A DNA stretch of 64,000 bases from Mesotaenium endlicherianum (GCA_009602735.1 WELA01001907.1:80601-144600); one strand, 5' to 3'. Shown: positions 11,590 through 24,130, counted from the stretch's first letter. Program-made: numbers and translations. Notes: generated by a model from the letters alone, not told the origin.

Positions 11590-12990
11590 GCAGCCTACCT
11601 GGCCGAAATGGCTAGAATGGTAGCGTCAGGAGAAGCTGAGCCTCTACCCCTGTTCAGTCGAGAGATCTGGAAAGATCAAGCCACCATGCATTGGCTGAAG
11701 ACGGGAGTCCACATGGAAGGATTATCGGTGAAAGAAAAGGACCAGGTGAGCCATCAAGCTAAACGGTTTTTGCTGGAAACGCAATAACCTCTTCAAGATT
11801 GAAGAAACTGGTCAGAAGAAGTTGGTGCCAGAACCCACCAAAAGGCGAGCTCTGGTGCAGAAAATGCACGAGAATATTGGACACTATGGTGTCAAGAAGA
11901 CGTCCCGTGTTCTGGAGTTGTCTTATTGGTGGAGGGGTATGAAGCAGCAGTGTGAGGATGTGATCAAGACATGCCAAAGCTGTGATCGCGTCAAGGCTGG
12001 TTTTACACAGCAACATCCACACCTGCAACCCCTGCCAATCATGGGCCTAGGCTACCGGTGGAGCTGCGATCTTGCAGGTGAGCTACCGCAGTCCAAGCGA
12101 GGTAACAAGTACATTATGGTCATGATTGAGCATTTCTCTAAGTGGATAGAGGTTGTACCTCTAACTGCTAAGGAAAGCTTGGGGACCGCGGAGGCGCTTC
12201 TCAACGGTGTGATTGTACGTCATGGAGCTCCAGCATAAGTGTTGACAGACCAAGGATCTGAGTTCCAAGGATCTTTTCAAAAACTCTTGGACAGATGCTT
12301 CATTGACCATCGCACTACGTTAAGAGATCACCAACAGGCGGATGGTCTAGCAGAACGGATGGTGCAAATCATAAAGTCTGCTTTGCGCAAAATTTGCCTT
12401 GAGCATGACAAGCGTGATTGGCATCTGGCCCTGCCATGGCTGGTTATGGGTTCCAGATTTAGCAAGCAAGCTGCTTTGGCAAATTACTCGCCTTATCAAA
12501 TTCTGTTTGGCAGAAGTCCAGTTGTGCCCAGCAGCATCAAGCAGGAGATCGAGCAGGTAAAAGACCTGGACAACCGTGATGAATTGCTAAAGGTCATGAT
12601 ACGCCGCAAGGCGTCATTTGAGCACATAATGCCTGCTGCCCTGGACAATCTGAAAATTGCACAGAAAAGAGACACACAGCGTTACGCCAGGACGCGAGAC
12701 GGGAGCTACCGCCTGCAAATGACACAGATCCAGGAAGGAGACTTCGTCCACCGCAAGCGCCAGACCAAGACCACCATTGACACCAGTTCAGGTGCAGTAA
12801 TCTTACGCGTGAAACATGCGTTCGACAATGGTGTGTTGGAACTGGAAGGTTCAGGTGGTAAAACCAAAAGAGATCACGTGCAGAATCGCTCGCTGTGCCA
12901 CTTGCCTAATATCAATCCTATGGTTAAGACTGTGCCCGAAGAATTGGTGCCAGCCACACCTTGTGCCAGCTGCAAAGTGCGGGATGATCA
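11590..12990 (+). pseudogene. Integrase region of element 1
   Basis: The HHCC zinc-binding part is visible (H..IGHYG...CQSCDRVK). The catalytic core follows, with CDLAGELP, VLTDQGSEFQG and a DGLAER segment matching the D,D-35-E arrangement of retroviral integrases. A C-terminal SH3-like segment follows (EGDFV and downstream). No chromodomain is seen before the element is cut by element 2 at 13002. Fossil. Confidence 0.75.
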
Positions 12991-13001
12991 AGAAGCAATG
13001 G

Positions 13002-13502
13002 TGTGGTGATTTGAGTTATTATATATTAGTTTGCATATATTTTAATGTTCTCAAATATATTTGGAGTAGTAGTGTGTGGAGTCAAGTGTGAAAAGGTACT
13101 CTAGTAACTTGGTTCATGTCCTTTGAACCTTCCAAGGCATTTTCGAAGTTAGAGGAAAGACCTAGAAGAACTCCATGTGGCAAAAGTCAAATGTGCCATT
13201 TTTAGGTCAAAAGGACATGTGTACATTATTCTAGAGAGGTGGCAAGTTTTGGGATGTGTTGGGTGCCAACACATCAACATACACCTTCCTAGAAATTACT
13301 TATGTAGCAAGTATATAAACAAGAGCTAGAACATAGAAAGACATTCCAGAATCACTCTTGTACTTGCCAAAATCCAGAAATATATTAACTTTCAAGAAGC
13401 CATCTCTCTTTCAAGAAGCTACCACTTGTGTTCAAAGATCCTTGTCTTGAATAGATAAAGTATTCTGTTTTACTAAGTACTTTATCTATCTGTTTCACTA
13501 CA
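13002..13502 (+). repeat. 5' LTR of element 2, with primer-binding site after it
   Basis: The 501-base repeat has a TGTGGTG start and a CACTACA end. A reverse-complement relative lies at 62890-63392. Directly after it comes TGGTATCGGAGC, nearly complementary to the 3' end of initiator tRNA-Met, the usual primer of plant chromoviruses. Confidence 0.9.
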
Positions 13503-13539
13503 GTGGTATCGGAGCTAGGCACTTTGGTAGCACAAGAAG

Positions 13540-14820
13540 ATGGCCGATCCTCAAGACCAACAGCAAGCTTTCGAAGGAAGCCCTTCCTCTCCAAGACACC
13601 CTCCTCCAGCGCCGATGGGAGAGCCCACTCAAGAAAATCTGCAACAACAAGAAGCACCACAAGGAGGAGCACACCCTCCTCCAGCGTCGATGGGAGAGCC
13701 TACTCAAGGAAATCTGCAACAACAAGAAGCACCACAAGGAGGAGCACCGTCAAATCCCGTGGCAGCCGCTATAGCAAAGTTGACCCCACCACAAGGAGTT
13801 CCCGCAAATGAGTGGGCAGCCTTCCTAATGACCGTCCACAACCAAGTGGGCTTGGCCACCTATGAAGCAACCGTGCAAGCGTCAAGAGAAGCTATGGCTG
13901 CCATGGTTGCCCCTATTGCGAGCAATGCTCAAAATCCAGCCCCGGCTCAAGCGCCTCCACAAGAGCCAACGAGAGCAAGGAAACTCATCAAGCCCGGCAA
14001 ACCCGACACTTTCAACCCCGGGAAAGGTGCCAACCTGAATTTATGGCTCTACCAAGTGGAGACGTACCTCGCGTTCCTTGAAGTACCCGAGGAGGACTAC
14101 GTTCCCTTTGCCGTTACCTTACTTAGAGGAGCAGCAACATCATGGTGGCGTAACTATCAAGCGGCTATATATCAAGCTATGGCGCACCCCATGCTCGGCC
14201 AAGAGCCCCCACCATCATATGCAAGATGGGCAGATTTTCGTGAGGCCCTCAAGAAGCAATTCATGCCCATCAATGCGGAGAAGATTGCCCGAGGAAAGCT
14301 CCACCATCTCAAGCAAACGACGTCCGTTCAAGAGTATACATCCAGATTTCACGCCCTCACTCTTGAGATCCCCAACATGTCTCTCGAGGAGAAGATTGAC
14401 CGTTACATCTTTGGCCTCAAACCCAAGGTGGCAAAGGAAGTGGAGTTACGCGACTTGACGGACTTCTCAAAGATCATTGAAGTGGCCCAAAAGGTGGATA
14501 CCTTGGATTTCAAGCACTCCGTGCCTTCATCTTCACGGGTACCGACGACGCGGGTGTACGCAGCCCCTTCCACATCCGAATCTGGACCCACACCCATGGA
14601 AATCGGAGTTATTAAAAGGGACCCCGCGGCTGCCCGGAAGAGTGGAAGACCCTCCAATGACACTTATGATGCAAGAAACCAGCAAGGAGTGAAAGCAAGA
14701 CTCTCCCCGGCTGAAAAAGAAGCTCTCATGACGGCTGGACTATGCTTCTATTGCAAGGAAAAGGGCCATCGTGCACTTTCATGCCCCAAAAAGTTGTCAA
14801 AAAACGGACAGCGCCGGTAG
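13540..14820 (+). CDS. Gag of element 2
   Basis: The 426-residue capsid/nucleocapsid precursor starts at the first ATG after the primer site. The N-terminal part is Gln/Pro-rich and contains two near-identical repeats of a unit around MGEPTQ(E/G)[12 protein letters not shown]. The central part is a retrotransposon gag domain ([30 protein letters not shown]). One CCHC zinc knuckle lies near the C-terminus ([14 protein letters not shown]). It overlaps the start of Pol by about 80 bases in another frame, so Pol would be made by recoding, as is known for the group. Confidence 0.9.
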   Translation: MADPQDQQQAFEGSPSSPRHPPPAPMGEPTQENLQQQEAPQGGAHPPPASMGEPTQGNLQQQEAPQGGAPSNPVAAAIAKLTPPQGVPANEWAAFLMTVHNQVGLATYEATVQASREAMAAMVAPIASNAQNPAPAQAPPQEPTRARKLIKPGKPDTFNPGKGANLNLWLYQVETYLAFLEVPEEDYVPFAVTLLRGAATSWWRNYQAAIYQAMAHPMLGQEPPPSYARWADFREALKKQFMPINAEKIARGKLHHLKQTTSVQEYTSRFHALTLEIPNMSLEEKIDRYIFGLKPKVAKEVELRDLTDFSKIIEVAQKVDTLDFKHSVPSSSRVPTTRVYAAPSTSESGPTPMEIGVIKRDPAAARKSGRPSNDTYDARNQQGVKARLSPAEKEALMTAGLCFYCKEKGHRALSCPKKLSKNGQRR

Positions 14821-17800
14821 GCCAGGAGCCTACCACCCCAAGACCCACTTCACGAGAAGGCAACACGCCAAGTGAGGTGGAGACCCCCGTTGAAGACGAC
14901 GTTCCAGCCCCAATGAGTTTGAGAGGTTACCTTGGAGGAGAGAAGGTCCACATCTTGGTGGATAGCGGAGCTCAAGGCAACTTCATTGCTGCAGATTTTG
15001 CCACCAAGCACGGTATTACTATGCGAACTCTTGACCACGACGAGGAGATTATGATGCCCGATGGATTCTCCTATACTACCCCTTCCAAGAAGACGTACCC
15101 CTTGGCACTCTCTATCAAGTCCTTCAAGGATAGAGTAGTGTTCTCCCCCATGCAATTGGGCAAGTACGACGTCATCCTAGGGACGCCTTGGTTGACCAAG
15201 CACAACCCCCAAGTTGATTGGAGGACCGGTACTATCAAGATCAAGAATGACATCACTTCAAGAATCTGTATTTTGCGCGCAATCCAGAATATCCAGACCC
15301 AAGACATCCAGAAGCCGGCACACGAGATACTATTGTCCGCCCTCCAACTCAAGAGACTTGTGAGGAAGGGACACGAGCTTCTTTTGGCCTTGATCACGCC
15401 AAAAGACATCAAGAAAGACATCGAGAGTCAAGAAGGCAGCCCCGTTCCCAAGGAGATACAAGAAGTCTTTGAGGACTACAAAGAAGTGTTCTCCCCGGAA
15501 TTGCCCAAGGGCCTACCCCCCAAAAGATTCGTAGACCACAAGATAGAGTTGGAGCCCGGAAGCAAGCCCATCTCTCGGCCTACGTTCAAAATGTCATACA
15601 CGGAGCTAGACGAAGTCAAGAAGCAAATCAAGGAGCTACTGGAGCATGGCTTCATTCGACCTAGCAAGTCGCCATTTGGAGCCCCGGTGCTATTTGTCAA
15701 GAAGAAAGATGGTACCTTGAGGATGTGTGTGGACTATCGCGCCCTCAACAAGATCACCATCAAGAATCGATACCCGCTGCCGCGCATGGATGAGCTCATG
15801 GACCGGCTGGTTGGAGCCAAGTACTTCACGAAGATTGACTTACGGAGCGGCTACCACCAGATTCGCATCGCAGAACCGGACATAGAGAAGACGGCATTCA
15901 GGACAAGATATGGACATTTTGAGTTCATGGTCCTGCCATTTGGACTCACCAACGCGCCAGCAACTTTCATGACTATGATGAACACCATATTTCAGCCCAT
16001 GTTGGACAGATTTGTGGTGGTATTCATCGATGACATCCTTATCTACAGCAAGACCCTTGAAGAGCATGCGAGACACTTGAAAGAAGTCCTTGAAGTATTG
16101 AAGCAAAACAAGCTGTTTGCGAAGGAGTCAAAATGCGAGTTTGCCAAACAAGAAGTGGAGTTCCTAGGTCTCCACGTGACTGCTGATGGCATCAAGATAG
16201 ACCCCAAGAAGACCACGGTGGTGGAGGAATGGCCAACCCCCACGACCAAGAAAGAACTCCAGTCATTCTTGGGATTTGCCAATTGGTACAGAAAATTCAT
16301 CCAAGGCTTCTCGCACATAGCAGCCCCCCTGACAGATCTACTCAAGAAGGACAGGCTATATACATGGACCGAGAAAGAGGAAGAGGCATTTCAAGAGTTA
16401 AAGCGAAGATTGACCACATCCCCGGTGCTCACACTCCCAAGTCCAAACCCAGATTGGCCCTTCCACGTCATCACCGATGCATCTTCCTATGCAATAGGAG
16501 CAATCCTGCTTCAAGACCAAGGCAAGGGACTGCAGCCCATCGCCTACGAGTCAAGGAAGCTAAATCCAGCCGAGCAAAATTATACAACCACGGAGCGAGA
16601 GGCATTGGCGATTGTACATGCCTTGAAGGTTTGGCGCTGCTACGTTGAAGGACGCAAAGTACTGGTCACCACGGACCACGAGGCGTTAAAGCACCTCCAA
16701 ACGCAGCCGTATCTCTCAAGGAGACAAGCAAGATGGAGCGGATACTTGCAACAATACAACATCACGATTCAGTACCAGCCCGGCAAGACAAACCCGGCTG
16801 ACCCCCTCTCAAGACTGCAATTAAATGCAGTGATGGTATCCCTGAAGACAGATCTGGAAGCTCGATTTTCAGCCGCCTATGAAAGAGACCCTTACTACAA
16901 GAACGGAGAAGCAGCCTTGGACCCATGCAAGAAGCAAGAAGGCAATTATTGGGTGAGGCAAGATACGGGCCAGAGATGTGTTCCTAATGACTTAGACCTC
17001 CGGCTCTTGCTTCTACGAGAAGCACACGACAACCCTCTTGGAGGACACTTTGGAATCCTAAGGACCACGGGCGTTCTAGCTAGGACTTATTGTTGGCCAG
17101 GCATGTCTAAGCAAGTCAAGGAGTACTGCAGGAGCTGTGACACATGCCAAAGAATCAAGCCATCATCGCAAAAGGCGGGAGGACTCCTCCAACCACTACC
17201 AATCCCCGAAAGACAATGGACGGACATCTCAATGGACCTTATCGTGGACTTGCCCGTGACACCTCGAGGCCATAATGCAATACTCACGGTGGTGGACAGA
17301 CTTACCAAGATGGCTCATTTTATTCCCACGACGACTAAGGCTACAGCACCACAACTTGCAAGACTCATCTTTGACAACATCTTCCGACTCCATGGACTAC
17401 CATCAAGAATTGTGTCAGATAGAGATCCAAGATTCACAAGCCATTTCTGGAAAAATCTCTTCAAGAACTTGGGTACATCGCTGGATATGTCTACTGCCTA
17501 CCACCCACAATCAGATGGGCAAACCGAGCGTATGAATCGTACCCTAAAGACCTCTCTAAAGGCCTACGTGTCTACCCTCGAGCAAGACTGGGACATGTAC
17601 TTGACCCCCCTCGAGTTTGCCTACAACAACACTACGCAGGCCTCTACCCAAGAGTCCCCATTCTTCCTCAACTATGGCTTCCATCCGACCACGCCACTGA
17701 GCTTCACGGCTGGCCATGATGAAGTACCTGCAGCCACAGATTTTATGGAGACATTAGAAGCAGCCCTTACAGCAGCGAAGAAAGCTCTACAACACGCGCA

Positions 17801-18407
17801 AGATGCTCAAGCAAGAGTGGCGAACAGATCCAGAAGAGAAATTACGTACAGAGTGGGTGACAACGTGTTACTATCATCCAAGAACATTTCCCTGAACAAC
17901 AGGCCTGCCGGCAGCAAGTTCTCTCCCAAGTATTTGGGACCCTTCAAGATTATCCAGCAAGTCAACCCCGTTGCTTTCAAGCTAGAACTTCCCCAGACTA
18001 TGCACATCGACCCCGTATTCCACGCTTCCCTCTTCAAGCCATATGTGCAACCCGACAACAAGTTCCCAGGACGTGTGACAACCCCACCAGCCCCAACAAT
18101 AGTGGATGATCATTTGGAGTACGAAGTGGAAGACATAGTGGCTATGAGAAATTTCAGGAGACAGCAGCAATACTTGATCAAGTGGAAAGGATATCCAGAT
18201 TCGGAGAATAGTTGGGTGGCGGCGCACTACCTTGACAAAGTTCAGAGAAAGTTGAAGCGCTTCCATGCCGCCAACCCCCATCTTGGACCAGCCCCAAGTC
18301 CCTCTACTACAAGCCCAAAGACTTCAGGGAAGCAGCCTGCCACCATCAAGAAGCAGCAGAAGACCCCTTGGAGGCAGCCTGCAAGAACAAGAAAGAGGAA
18401 AAATTGA
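14742..18407 (+). CDS. Pol of element 2: protease, reverse transcriptase, RNase H, integrase, chromodomain
   Basis: The frame has 1,221 codons. Domains in order: aspartic protease ([12 protein letters not shown], residues about 70), reverse transcriptase ([38 protein letters not shown], residues about 280-460), RNase H ([34 protein letters not shown]), integrase (HHCC finger ending CDTCQRIK, core with [15 protein letters not shown] and [10 protein letters not shown]), and a C-terminal chromodomain ([10 protein letters not shown]...YLIKWKGYP) that in chromoviruses directs integration to marked chromatin. Pol length and order are those of a complete chromovirus. Confidence 0.93.
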   Translation: MLLLQGKGPSCTFMPQKVVKKRTAPVGQEPTTPRPTSREGNTPSEVETPVEDDVPAPMSLRGYLGGEKVHILVDSGAQGNFIAADFATKHGITMRTLDHDEEIMMPDGFSYTTPSKKTYPLALSIKSFKDRVVFSPMQLGKYDVILGTPWLTKHNPQVDWRTGTIKIKNDITSRICILRAIQNIQTQDIQKPAHEILLSALQLKRLVRKGHELLLALITPKDIKKDIESQEGSPVPKEIQEVFEDYKEVFSPELPKGLPPKRFVDHKIELEPGSKPISRPTFKMSYTELDEVKKQIKELLEHGFIRPSKSPFGAPVLFVKKKDGTLRMCVDYRALNKITIKNRYPLPRMDELMDRLVGAKYFTKIDLRSGYHQIRIAEPDIEKTAFRTRYGHFEFMVLPFGLTNAPATFMTMMNTIFQPMLDRFVVVFIDDILIYSKTLEEHARHLKEVLEVLKQNKLFAKESKCEFAKQEVEFLGLHVTADGIKIDPKKTTVVEEWPTPTTKKELQSFLGFANWYRKFIQGFSHIAAPLTDLLKKDRLYTWTEKEEEAFQELKRRLTTSPVLTLPSPNPDWPFHVITDASSYAIGAILLQDQGKGLQPIAYESRKLNPAEQNYTTTEREALAIVHALKVWRCYVEGRKVLVTTDHEALKHLQTQPYLSRRQARWSGYLQQYNITIQYQPGKTNPADPLSRLQLNAVMVSLKTDLEARFSAAYERDPYYKNGEAALDPCKKQEGNYWVRQDTGQRCVPNDLDLRLLLLREAHDNPLGGHFGILRTTGVLARTYCWPGMSKQVKEYCRSCDTCQRIKPSSQKAGGLLQPLPIPERQWTDISMDLIVDLPVTPRGHNAILTVVDRLTKMAHFIPTTTKATAPQLARLIFDNIFRLHGLPSRIVSDRDPRFTSHFWKNLFKNLGTSLDMSTAYHPQSDGQTERMNRTLKTSLKAYVSTLEQDWDMYLTPLEFAYNNTTQASTQESPFFLNYGFHPTTPLSFTAGHDEVPAATDFMETLEAALTAAKKALQHAQDAQARVANRSRREITYRVGDNVLLSSKNISLNNRPAGSKFSPKYLGPFKIIQQVNPVAFKLELPQTMHIDPVFHASLFKPYVQPDNKFPGRVTTPPAPTIVDDHLEYEVEDIVAMRNFRRQQQYLIKWKGYPDSENSWVAAHYLDKVQRKLKRFHAANPHLGPAPSPSTTSPKTSGKQPATIKKQQKTPWRQPARTRKRKN

Positions 18408-19074
18408 CATTAGACACTCTTCTCTTCTTGCAGTTTCTGGACAGAAAACTAAAACTGCTACTGGTGATAGGTTTCTGCATCATAAATTCTGAAAATTTAC
18501 TTGGCTGTAGTCCATAAGTAGCCGGTCATTTAGAGTCCAAGTTTGCTCAATTCGAAGCACTGGTGAGAGAGATATAATGCTCTAAGTAGAAGGGGGTCAG
18601 GCTGCTGGCATTGTTAGGGCAGAATATGCCCTCTGACATTGTGCCCTCCCCTGAACTTGGAATGCTCTGAATTTCAAGCCACTGGTAGAACATCTTACAG
18701 CGCCCAGTTTGAGACTTGATTTGCAGAATTTGGAGAAGTATAGAAGGACTTATGATTTTTAGAAGTTTCTGCACAGATTTGGAGGAGTGCCTACTCTCTC
18801 AGCTCTCAACGACACTCCAGAAATTAGAATGCTCTCAACTTTGATGACCCGGTAGAGTTCTCTGACGCAGTCCGTTTGGCACTCGAATTTTCTGATTTGG
18901 AGCAGTTCTGTGGCCGCTATGAATTTTTGAATATGTGGCAGATTCTGGGCCAACTTGTACACTTTTCTTTATCATTAAGGAGTAGGCTAGCCAATAAGGT
19001 CACACCACCTATGACCTTGCCTAGTCTACCTTACATGTGTAGCACCTGACTTGGCGCCTTTGACTAGTCCTCTT
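18408..19074 (+). other. 3' non-coding region of element 2, running into the gap
   Basis: No open frame is supported here. The segment from about 18570 matches the reverse complement of 63495-64000. Its end lies within a 43-base tandem repeat, which is where the assembly gap begins. Confidence 0.8.
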
Positions 19075-19961
19075 NNNNNNNNNNNNNNNNNNNNNNNNNN
19101 NNNNNNNNNNNNNNNNNNNNNNNNNNNNNNNNNNNNNNNNNNNNNNNNNNNNNNNNNNNNNNNNNNNNNNNNNNNNNNNNNNNNNNNNNNNNNNNNNNNN
19201 NNNNNNNNNNNNNNNNNNNNNNNNNNNNNNNNNNNNNNNNNNNNNNNNNNNNNNNNNNNNNNNNNNNNNNNNNNNNNNNNNNNNNNNNNNNNNNNNNNNN
19301 NNNNNNNNNNNNNNNNNNNNNNNNNNNNNNNNNNNNNNNNNNNNNNNNNNNNNNNNNNNNNNNNNNNNNNNNNNNNNNNNNNNNNNNNNNNNNNNNNNNN
19401 NNNNNNNNNNNNNNNNNNNNNNNNNNNNNNNNNNNNNNNNNNNNNNNNNNNNNNNNNNNNNNNNNNNNNNNNNNNNNNNNNNNNNNNNNNNNNNNNNNNN
19501 NNNNNNNNNNNNNNNNNNNNNNNNNNNNNNNNNNNNNNNNNNNNNNNNNNNNNNNNNNNNNNNNNNNNNNNNNNNNNNNNNNNNNNNNNNNNNNNNNNNN
19601 NNNNNNNNNNNNNNNNNNNNNNNNNNNNNNNNNNNNNNNNNNNNNNNNNNNNNNNNNNNNNNNNNNNNNNNNNNNNNNNNNNNNNNNNNNNNNNNNNNNN
19701 NNNNNNNNNNNNNNNNNNNNNNNNNNNNNNNNNNNNNNNNNNNNNNNNNNNNNNNNNNNNNNNNNNNNNNNNNNNNNNNNNNNNNNNNNNNNNNNNNNNN
19801 NNNNNNNNNNNNNNNNNNNNNNNNNNNNNNNNNNNNNNNNNNNNNNNNNNNNNNNNNNNNNNNNNNNNNNNNNNNNNNNNNNNNNNNNNNNNNNNNNNNN
19901 NNNNNNNNNNNNNNNNNNNNNNNNNNNNNNNNNNNNNNNNNNNNNNNNNNNNNNNNNNNNN
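19075..19961. other. Assembly gap (887 N)
   Basis: This is a run of N. By comparison with the copy at the right end of the window it should hold the rest of the tandem repeat, the polypurine tract and the 3' LTR of element 2. The remaining space of about 280 bases could be element 1 or LTR-family-A sequence. Confidence 0.95.
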
Positions 19962-20056
19962 GTGCAGCGACGCACCGACACGTCAACCAGGTCAAAGGCA
20001 CACGTGCTGAGAAGCCACGCACGGGCCAGGGGACCGACACTGTTAGGCACGAGAGC
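19962..20056 (+). repeat. Terminal segment of LTR family A
   Basis: This segment of about 90 bases matches the last part of the LTR at 21482-21574 (same orientation, a few differences). It is directly followed by the TGTCGCGAC start of the next LTR copy. It is either the end of a preceding LTR or an internal duplication. Confidence 0.6.
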
Positions 20057-21574
20057 TGTCGCGACTGCTACCCACTTGACGGTGCCGCACGCGCAGCGCA
20101 AGTCACGGCCGTCCAGGTACGGTAAGTCAGCGTTGACTAACCGACCAAGGGACCGAGAGATCTCCGTCAGCGGTCATGTCAAAGTCGTTTTGAGTGTCAA
20201 AGTGGTCACGACACGTCAAACCCACACCAAAGGATGAATGGGATTTAGACGGAGTAGTTAGCCGAAAGGCTAGGGGTGTGAAACCAGCAAGTGCCCGGAA
20301 AGGTCTGATCAATTGGCTATCTAAGCCAATTACAGCAGGGATGTTGCAGAGGCGTTGTGGGCCACCTCGGCCAAGACCCTCATGTGGCCAGTCACGGCTT
20401 GAGCGTGCGTCCTAAACGTTGCCAGCTAGCCACATAGGCATGATTGTCAGCTGAAGGGCTAAGCAGCCACGCGCGACAATCCCAAGGCATGCATGCATGC
20501 GGAATGACAACTCCTAAGCTGTGTGAGAGCTGCTAGGTAAGGACGGCATGCAAGCTAAGCACTGTGACTAAGCACTAGCATTCTCGAGAGAGGATAATGT
20601 GTGGTGCCTGTGAAGGCACGAGTCCTGCCTGAAGCTGCCTCATTCTTGCTCGCATCGTTGTCGAAGGAAGTTGAAGAAGCGGAGGGAGCACGAAGAAGAA
20701 GGAGTTCCCAAGGCCATAGAAGAACCGAGACGCCACGCTTCTGCCGACGCTGGAAGATTTCTTCCCAAGTGTATCATAGAAAGGTTAGACCTCAGGAGTT
20801 TCCCAGAGAGGATCTCGCTGGTAGAAAGTAGAGAGCTGCAGAAAAGAATCTGTTAGGAGATAAGCACAGATTTGGGTCAAACGCCACAAGCGTGCGAGAG
20901 ACACTTAAAATGGTGAGTGTTGTGTTGGTTTCCAAGTTCTCAGAAGTCCCAATTGTCGAACTGCTGATAGCAAGAGTAGCCTTAACAAGTAAAGCTCTCA
21001 GTGAAGAACTGAGTGAGCCCAGCCGAGCAGTGAAGAGCTGTTAAGGCGCGGTGCTGAGTGAAGAGCTCAGGCCAGGCCAGCATAGATGTGCAGTTTCAGA
21101 GTTTTGTAAGCTGTGACTTGTGGAAGTTAAGCGAAAGCCTTGAAGGGCGATTTTCTTTGAATCTGGCATTGCCTGTTAAGTTGCATAGACGTGATTTTTG
21201 CAAACCACAAAATTTGTTCATTTTGTAAACCCTCAACTTGGGCGGAAGCCTGTGTGGAAGTAAGACGCTTCTGTCGTACTTGTAAGGGAAGCTGAGGATG
21301 AGATAGGTTTTTGAAAATTTCTGCTAAGTGTTGAATGAGGAACTGGTTGAACATGGGAAGCATTGAGTGTGGGATGCCTCACCGCATGATGCAAGTGCAG
21401 GACGACCAAGAATGGGTCAAACCCCAACCAGTCTGTCACCGACACACGTGTAAGGGACGATCAACTCGGTCGATTCCCCACGTGCAGCGACGTACCGACA
21501 CGTCAACCAGGTCGAAGGCACACGTGCTGAGAAGCCACGCACGTGCCAGGGGACCGACACTGTTAGGCACGACA
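20057..21574 (+). repeat. LTR of family A (candidate 3' LTR of element 1 or a solo LTR)
   Basis: The repeat runs from TGTCGCGAC to GGCACGACA (TGTCG...CGACA ends). Its first 1,040 bases are nearly identical to 2829-3870. The final 290 bases have no counterpart in the left copy. The bases after it (TCAAT) do not match those before 2829 (ATCAG), so a simple pairing as the two LTRs of one insertion is not proven. Confidence 0.7.
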
Positions 21575-22429
21575 TCAATTGCAAATTGCTAAGCTCCAAG
21601 AAGATAAGGTCAAATAGATTCTTGGAAATTAGTGGACAACTAAAGATGAGAAGGTTCTGCCATACTAGAAGGTGAGGCTGTTGCCTTTTTCTGAGTTTCA
21701 AAATCACATTGTCATTAATAAACAAAGTGCCTGCAAGCTACCAACTCCCAAACATGTAAGATGTGCACGTGAGGAAGCTCCAAATTTGGAGTGTGATGCT
21801 CAAGTGGTCACAGGAAGCCAAAGTAGCCCTCATCTGAAGCATTCAAATATCTAGACAACTTTTGTAAGTCCCGGAAGGGTAAGGCTTGCCACAAACGCCT
21901 TCCTTTGAATTTTGAGAAAGTTTCCTTACCTTGCAGCGTTGTTAATGTGATATTCTATAACTCCAATTGCTTTGACCCTGCAAGGCAAAATTGAGCAAAC
22001 GTTTGCCTGGCTAAAGAATGACTTTCAAAAACTTACATGCTTGTCAGCAGATTACAAGTAATTGGAAGAAAGCGGTTTATTCAATAATTCATCGTTTGAA
22101 AGTTTTAAGCATTACATTTGTGAAAAGTCAAAATACAAGCTTACGTAATTTGTAATTACAATTAGGGTCAGATGTTCTTGTGAAAAGTTGAAGCTGTACA
22201 TAAAGGAGTTAAGAATATTAACTTTAGGGAGGCAAAAAAAATTAGGATTTTTTTTTTTAAAAAAAACACGATAAAAATCCTATAACAAATATAAGTTTTT
22301 GGAACTCGAGGTGTTAACGGACCGTAAAGTGCTTATAATTAAGATTTTGTAGAAAATACCATATCCCATGGAATGTCCATTTTATACTTGAAATTTCAGC
22401 CTGGCAATTTGCACGCTCTACAACCGGCG
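21575..22429. other. Intergenic stretch, AT-rich
   Basis: No gene is recognised. The stretch holds A/T homopolymer runs near 22236-22268 and no clear repeats. Confidence 0.4.
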
Positions 22430-23930
22430 ACAATGCCCGCATGCTGTGTCCGCACGCCGCAACGTGGCAGCAGCTCAGCAACTGCCAGCACTCCATGCGA
22501 ATGCACGTTTGTTGCAGGAGCTGGCAGGCCGGAGTCAACACACAAGCGCAACGGGCTAAACCAGGCGCGTCAATTGAGGAGACGCCACAGTTGCCCTGCT
22601 CCTCCGCGTATTGGGAACGTCGCCTGCGCCGTCCGCGTTGCTCGCTTTGCTGATGACGATGGTGCAGATGAGTGCCGTGGTCATCTCAATGGCGCTGCAG
22701 CGCATGCCGGCGGTCTCCTTCGCCGACTTAAGTGTCACGCTAGAGACGATGAGGCGTGCCGCCCAGGTGCTACTCCTACCACGCAACGCATTGCAACGCA
22801 ATACTGCGAGCGGGCCAACATTCGACGCTGCTACTGCAATCCTCTCTACGCCTGTGCACCCTCGGCACGAGCGCAAGAAGATCAGGAGTTCTAACGTCGT
22901 TCATTTTCTACAACAAGCAGGGTACAGTCCTTGTCAACACGCAGGCTCTGTAGCACATCATATTCCACGCTGGCGCTTTGTCGGTCCTCGTCAGCTTCAG
23001 TACCTTTGACAGCTATGCCTTTCTTTTGTCGACCAAGAGGAGTCTTCTTGGCGGATCAACACCGCAGCTGGTACTTTGAAGTCCATCACTGGGCACACGC
23101 AACTACCTCTACGCTTTGCTTTCCGTCCTAGCACAGGATAAGACGATCATTCACAAGCTCCACTCGTCACCCGTTCCAACACCTTCAACGTTTTGCTGGG
23201 GCAAGACGTCCCCTTTTCTATTGACGCTGCCATTGACAACTGAACGGAACAATTTTTCTACCGTCCAGAGTAGCCCATAAGAGGCAGTTGCACTGCCTCT
23301 CTTCCTTCGAATATTGTGGACCCGCGGCCAGCAGTAGCCGCTCTCTACGACTTCGTGGCAATTTCCTCTGGTAATTTTGATCGTCAAGGGGCAGCTACGA
23401 GACGATGACATCTTTATTTGAGCAAGCTTGCTGCAACCTCAAGAGCCGCGCCTAACTAGTGCAAAGTTACACCTCTCCATTGACGAGCCGATGGCCCTTC
23501 TACGAGAGCAGCTTCACGAGTCTGTGCGCCTCCGAGATGCAAAGGCTGCTGAGGCACGTTGGCCTGATGTTGCTCGCTTCGCGCCTACACCGGCGAGGTA
23601 AGGAAATTTTACCGATCTCTCTCGCATCGAGTTTCGGCATAGTGTGCTCGAGGGACTACGATGGAGCTCAGCATGCATATGACCGCTCACACGCCAATGC
23701 TACACAACTTTGCTGACAGTATACCCCGCATGACCACCTCCAAGAGAGAGGCCATCATGCAGGCAAATTGCTACCTACGCGGCTTCGACTTTGAGCCAGA
23801 GCCAACTCGGCTCGTTCTCAACGACGACAATATACCTCGCCTGCCCACGACTCAGAGGCGCAGATCCACTAGACTGCCAGGATTGAGTACACTCTCTTAG
23901 AACAAGGCAGGGCCTAGCCATCGATAAAGG
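22430..23930 (+). other. GC-rich, coding-like but decayed stretch of unknown origin
   Basis: The stretch is richer in G and C than its flanks. Several plus-strand frames look like protein (for instance around 22611-23009 and an acidic helical stretch LLREQLHESVRLRDAKAAEA near 23500), but none is long. Two AATAAAGG signals stand at about 23920 and 23950. It may be a decayed mobile element or pseudogene. No domain could be named. Confidence 0.3.
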
Positions 23931-24030
23931 GACGAGACAAGGCTCGATCATCAATAAAGGGATATCACTCTGCCCTTGCTAGCCCATGCTACTCACACAT
24001 TGTACCAATCCCCGCCCGCACGACAACATG

Positions 24031-24130
24031 TGAAGTGCATCGACTTACCAATAGGCAATTAATAATAAATAAAGATCTTTATATTAGCGAGTAATCTTCA
24101 TGGTACTTTCTATTAGCTGGTTAAACAGCA
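24031..24130 (-). repeat. Terminal fragment of a family-3 LTR
   Basis: About 100 bases match the reverse complement of the last part of the element-3 LTR (36430-36538), including the AAAGATCTTTAT block. The rest of the LTR is absent. Confidence 0.7.

Larger units (their letters stand above)
2829..13001 (+). mobile_element. Element 1: decayed Ty3/gypsy retrotransposon carrying a C5-cytosine methyltransferase
   Basis: The order of parts is LTR-like 5' repeat (2829 to about 4062), Gag with two zinc knuckles, aspartic protease, C5-cytosine methyltransferase, long linker, reverse transcriptase, RNase H, integrase. The protease-RT-RNase H-integrase order is that of Ty3/gypsy. The copy is clearly broken, with about ten or more breaks over its length, so it is a fossil. 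At 13002 it is interrupted by element 2, and the rest of its 3' end would lie in or after the assembly gap. A candidate 3' LTR is the related copy at 20057-21574, but the target duplications at the outer ends do not match cleanly. The methyltransferase is the unusual part. Confidence 0.85.
13002..19074 (+). mobile_element. Element 2: Ty3/gypsy chromovirus, coding part looks whole, 3' end in the gap
   Basis: The order is 5' LTR (13002-13502), tRNA-iMet-type primer site, Gag, overlapping Pol with C-terminal chromodomain, and a long 3' non-coding region that runs into the N gap. The insertion lies in element 1. The 3' LTR is not visible, but the second family copy at the window's right end predicts that about 600 more bases are needed, which fits the 887-base gap. 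No break is apparent in either coding part. Reading frames, and close similarity to the copy at 62890-64000 (about 97% over the 3' region by eye), point to a recent insertion. Confidence 0.9.

Noticed and set aside
19021-20101. Long open frames across 19075-19961
   Set aside because: They consist of unknown bases in the assembly gap.
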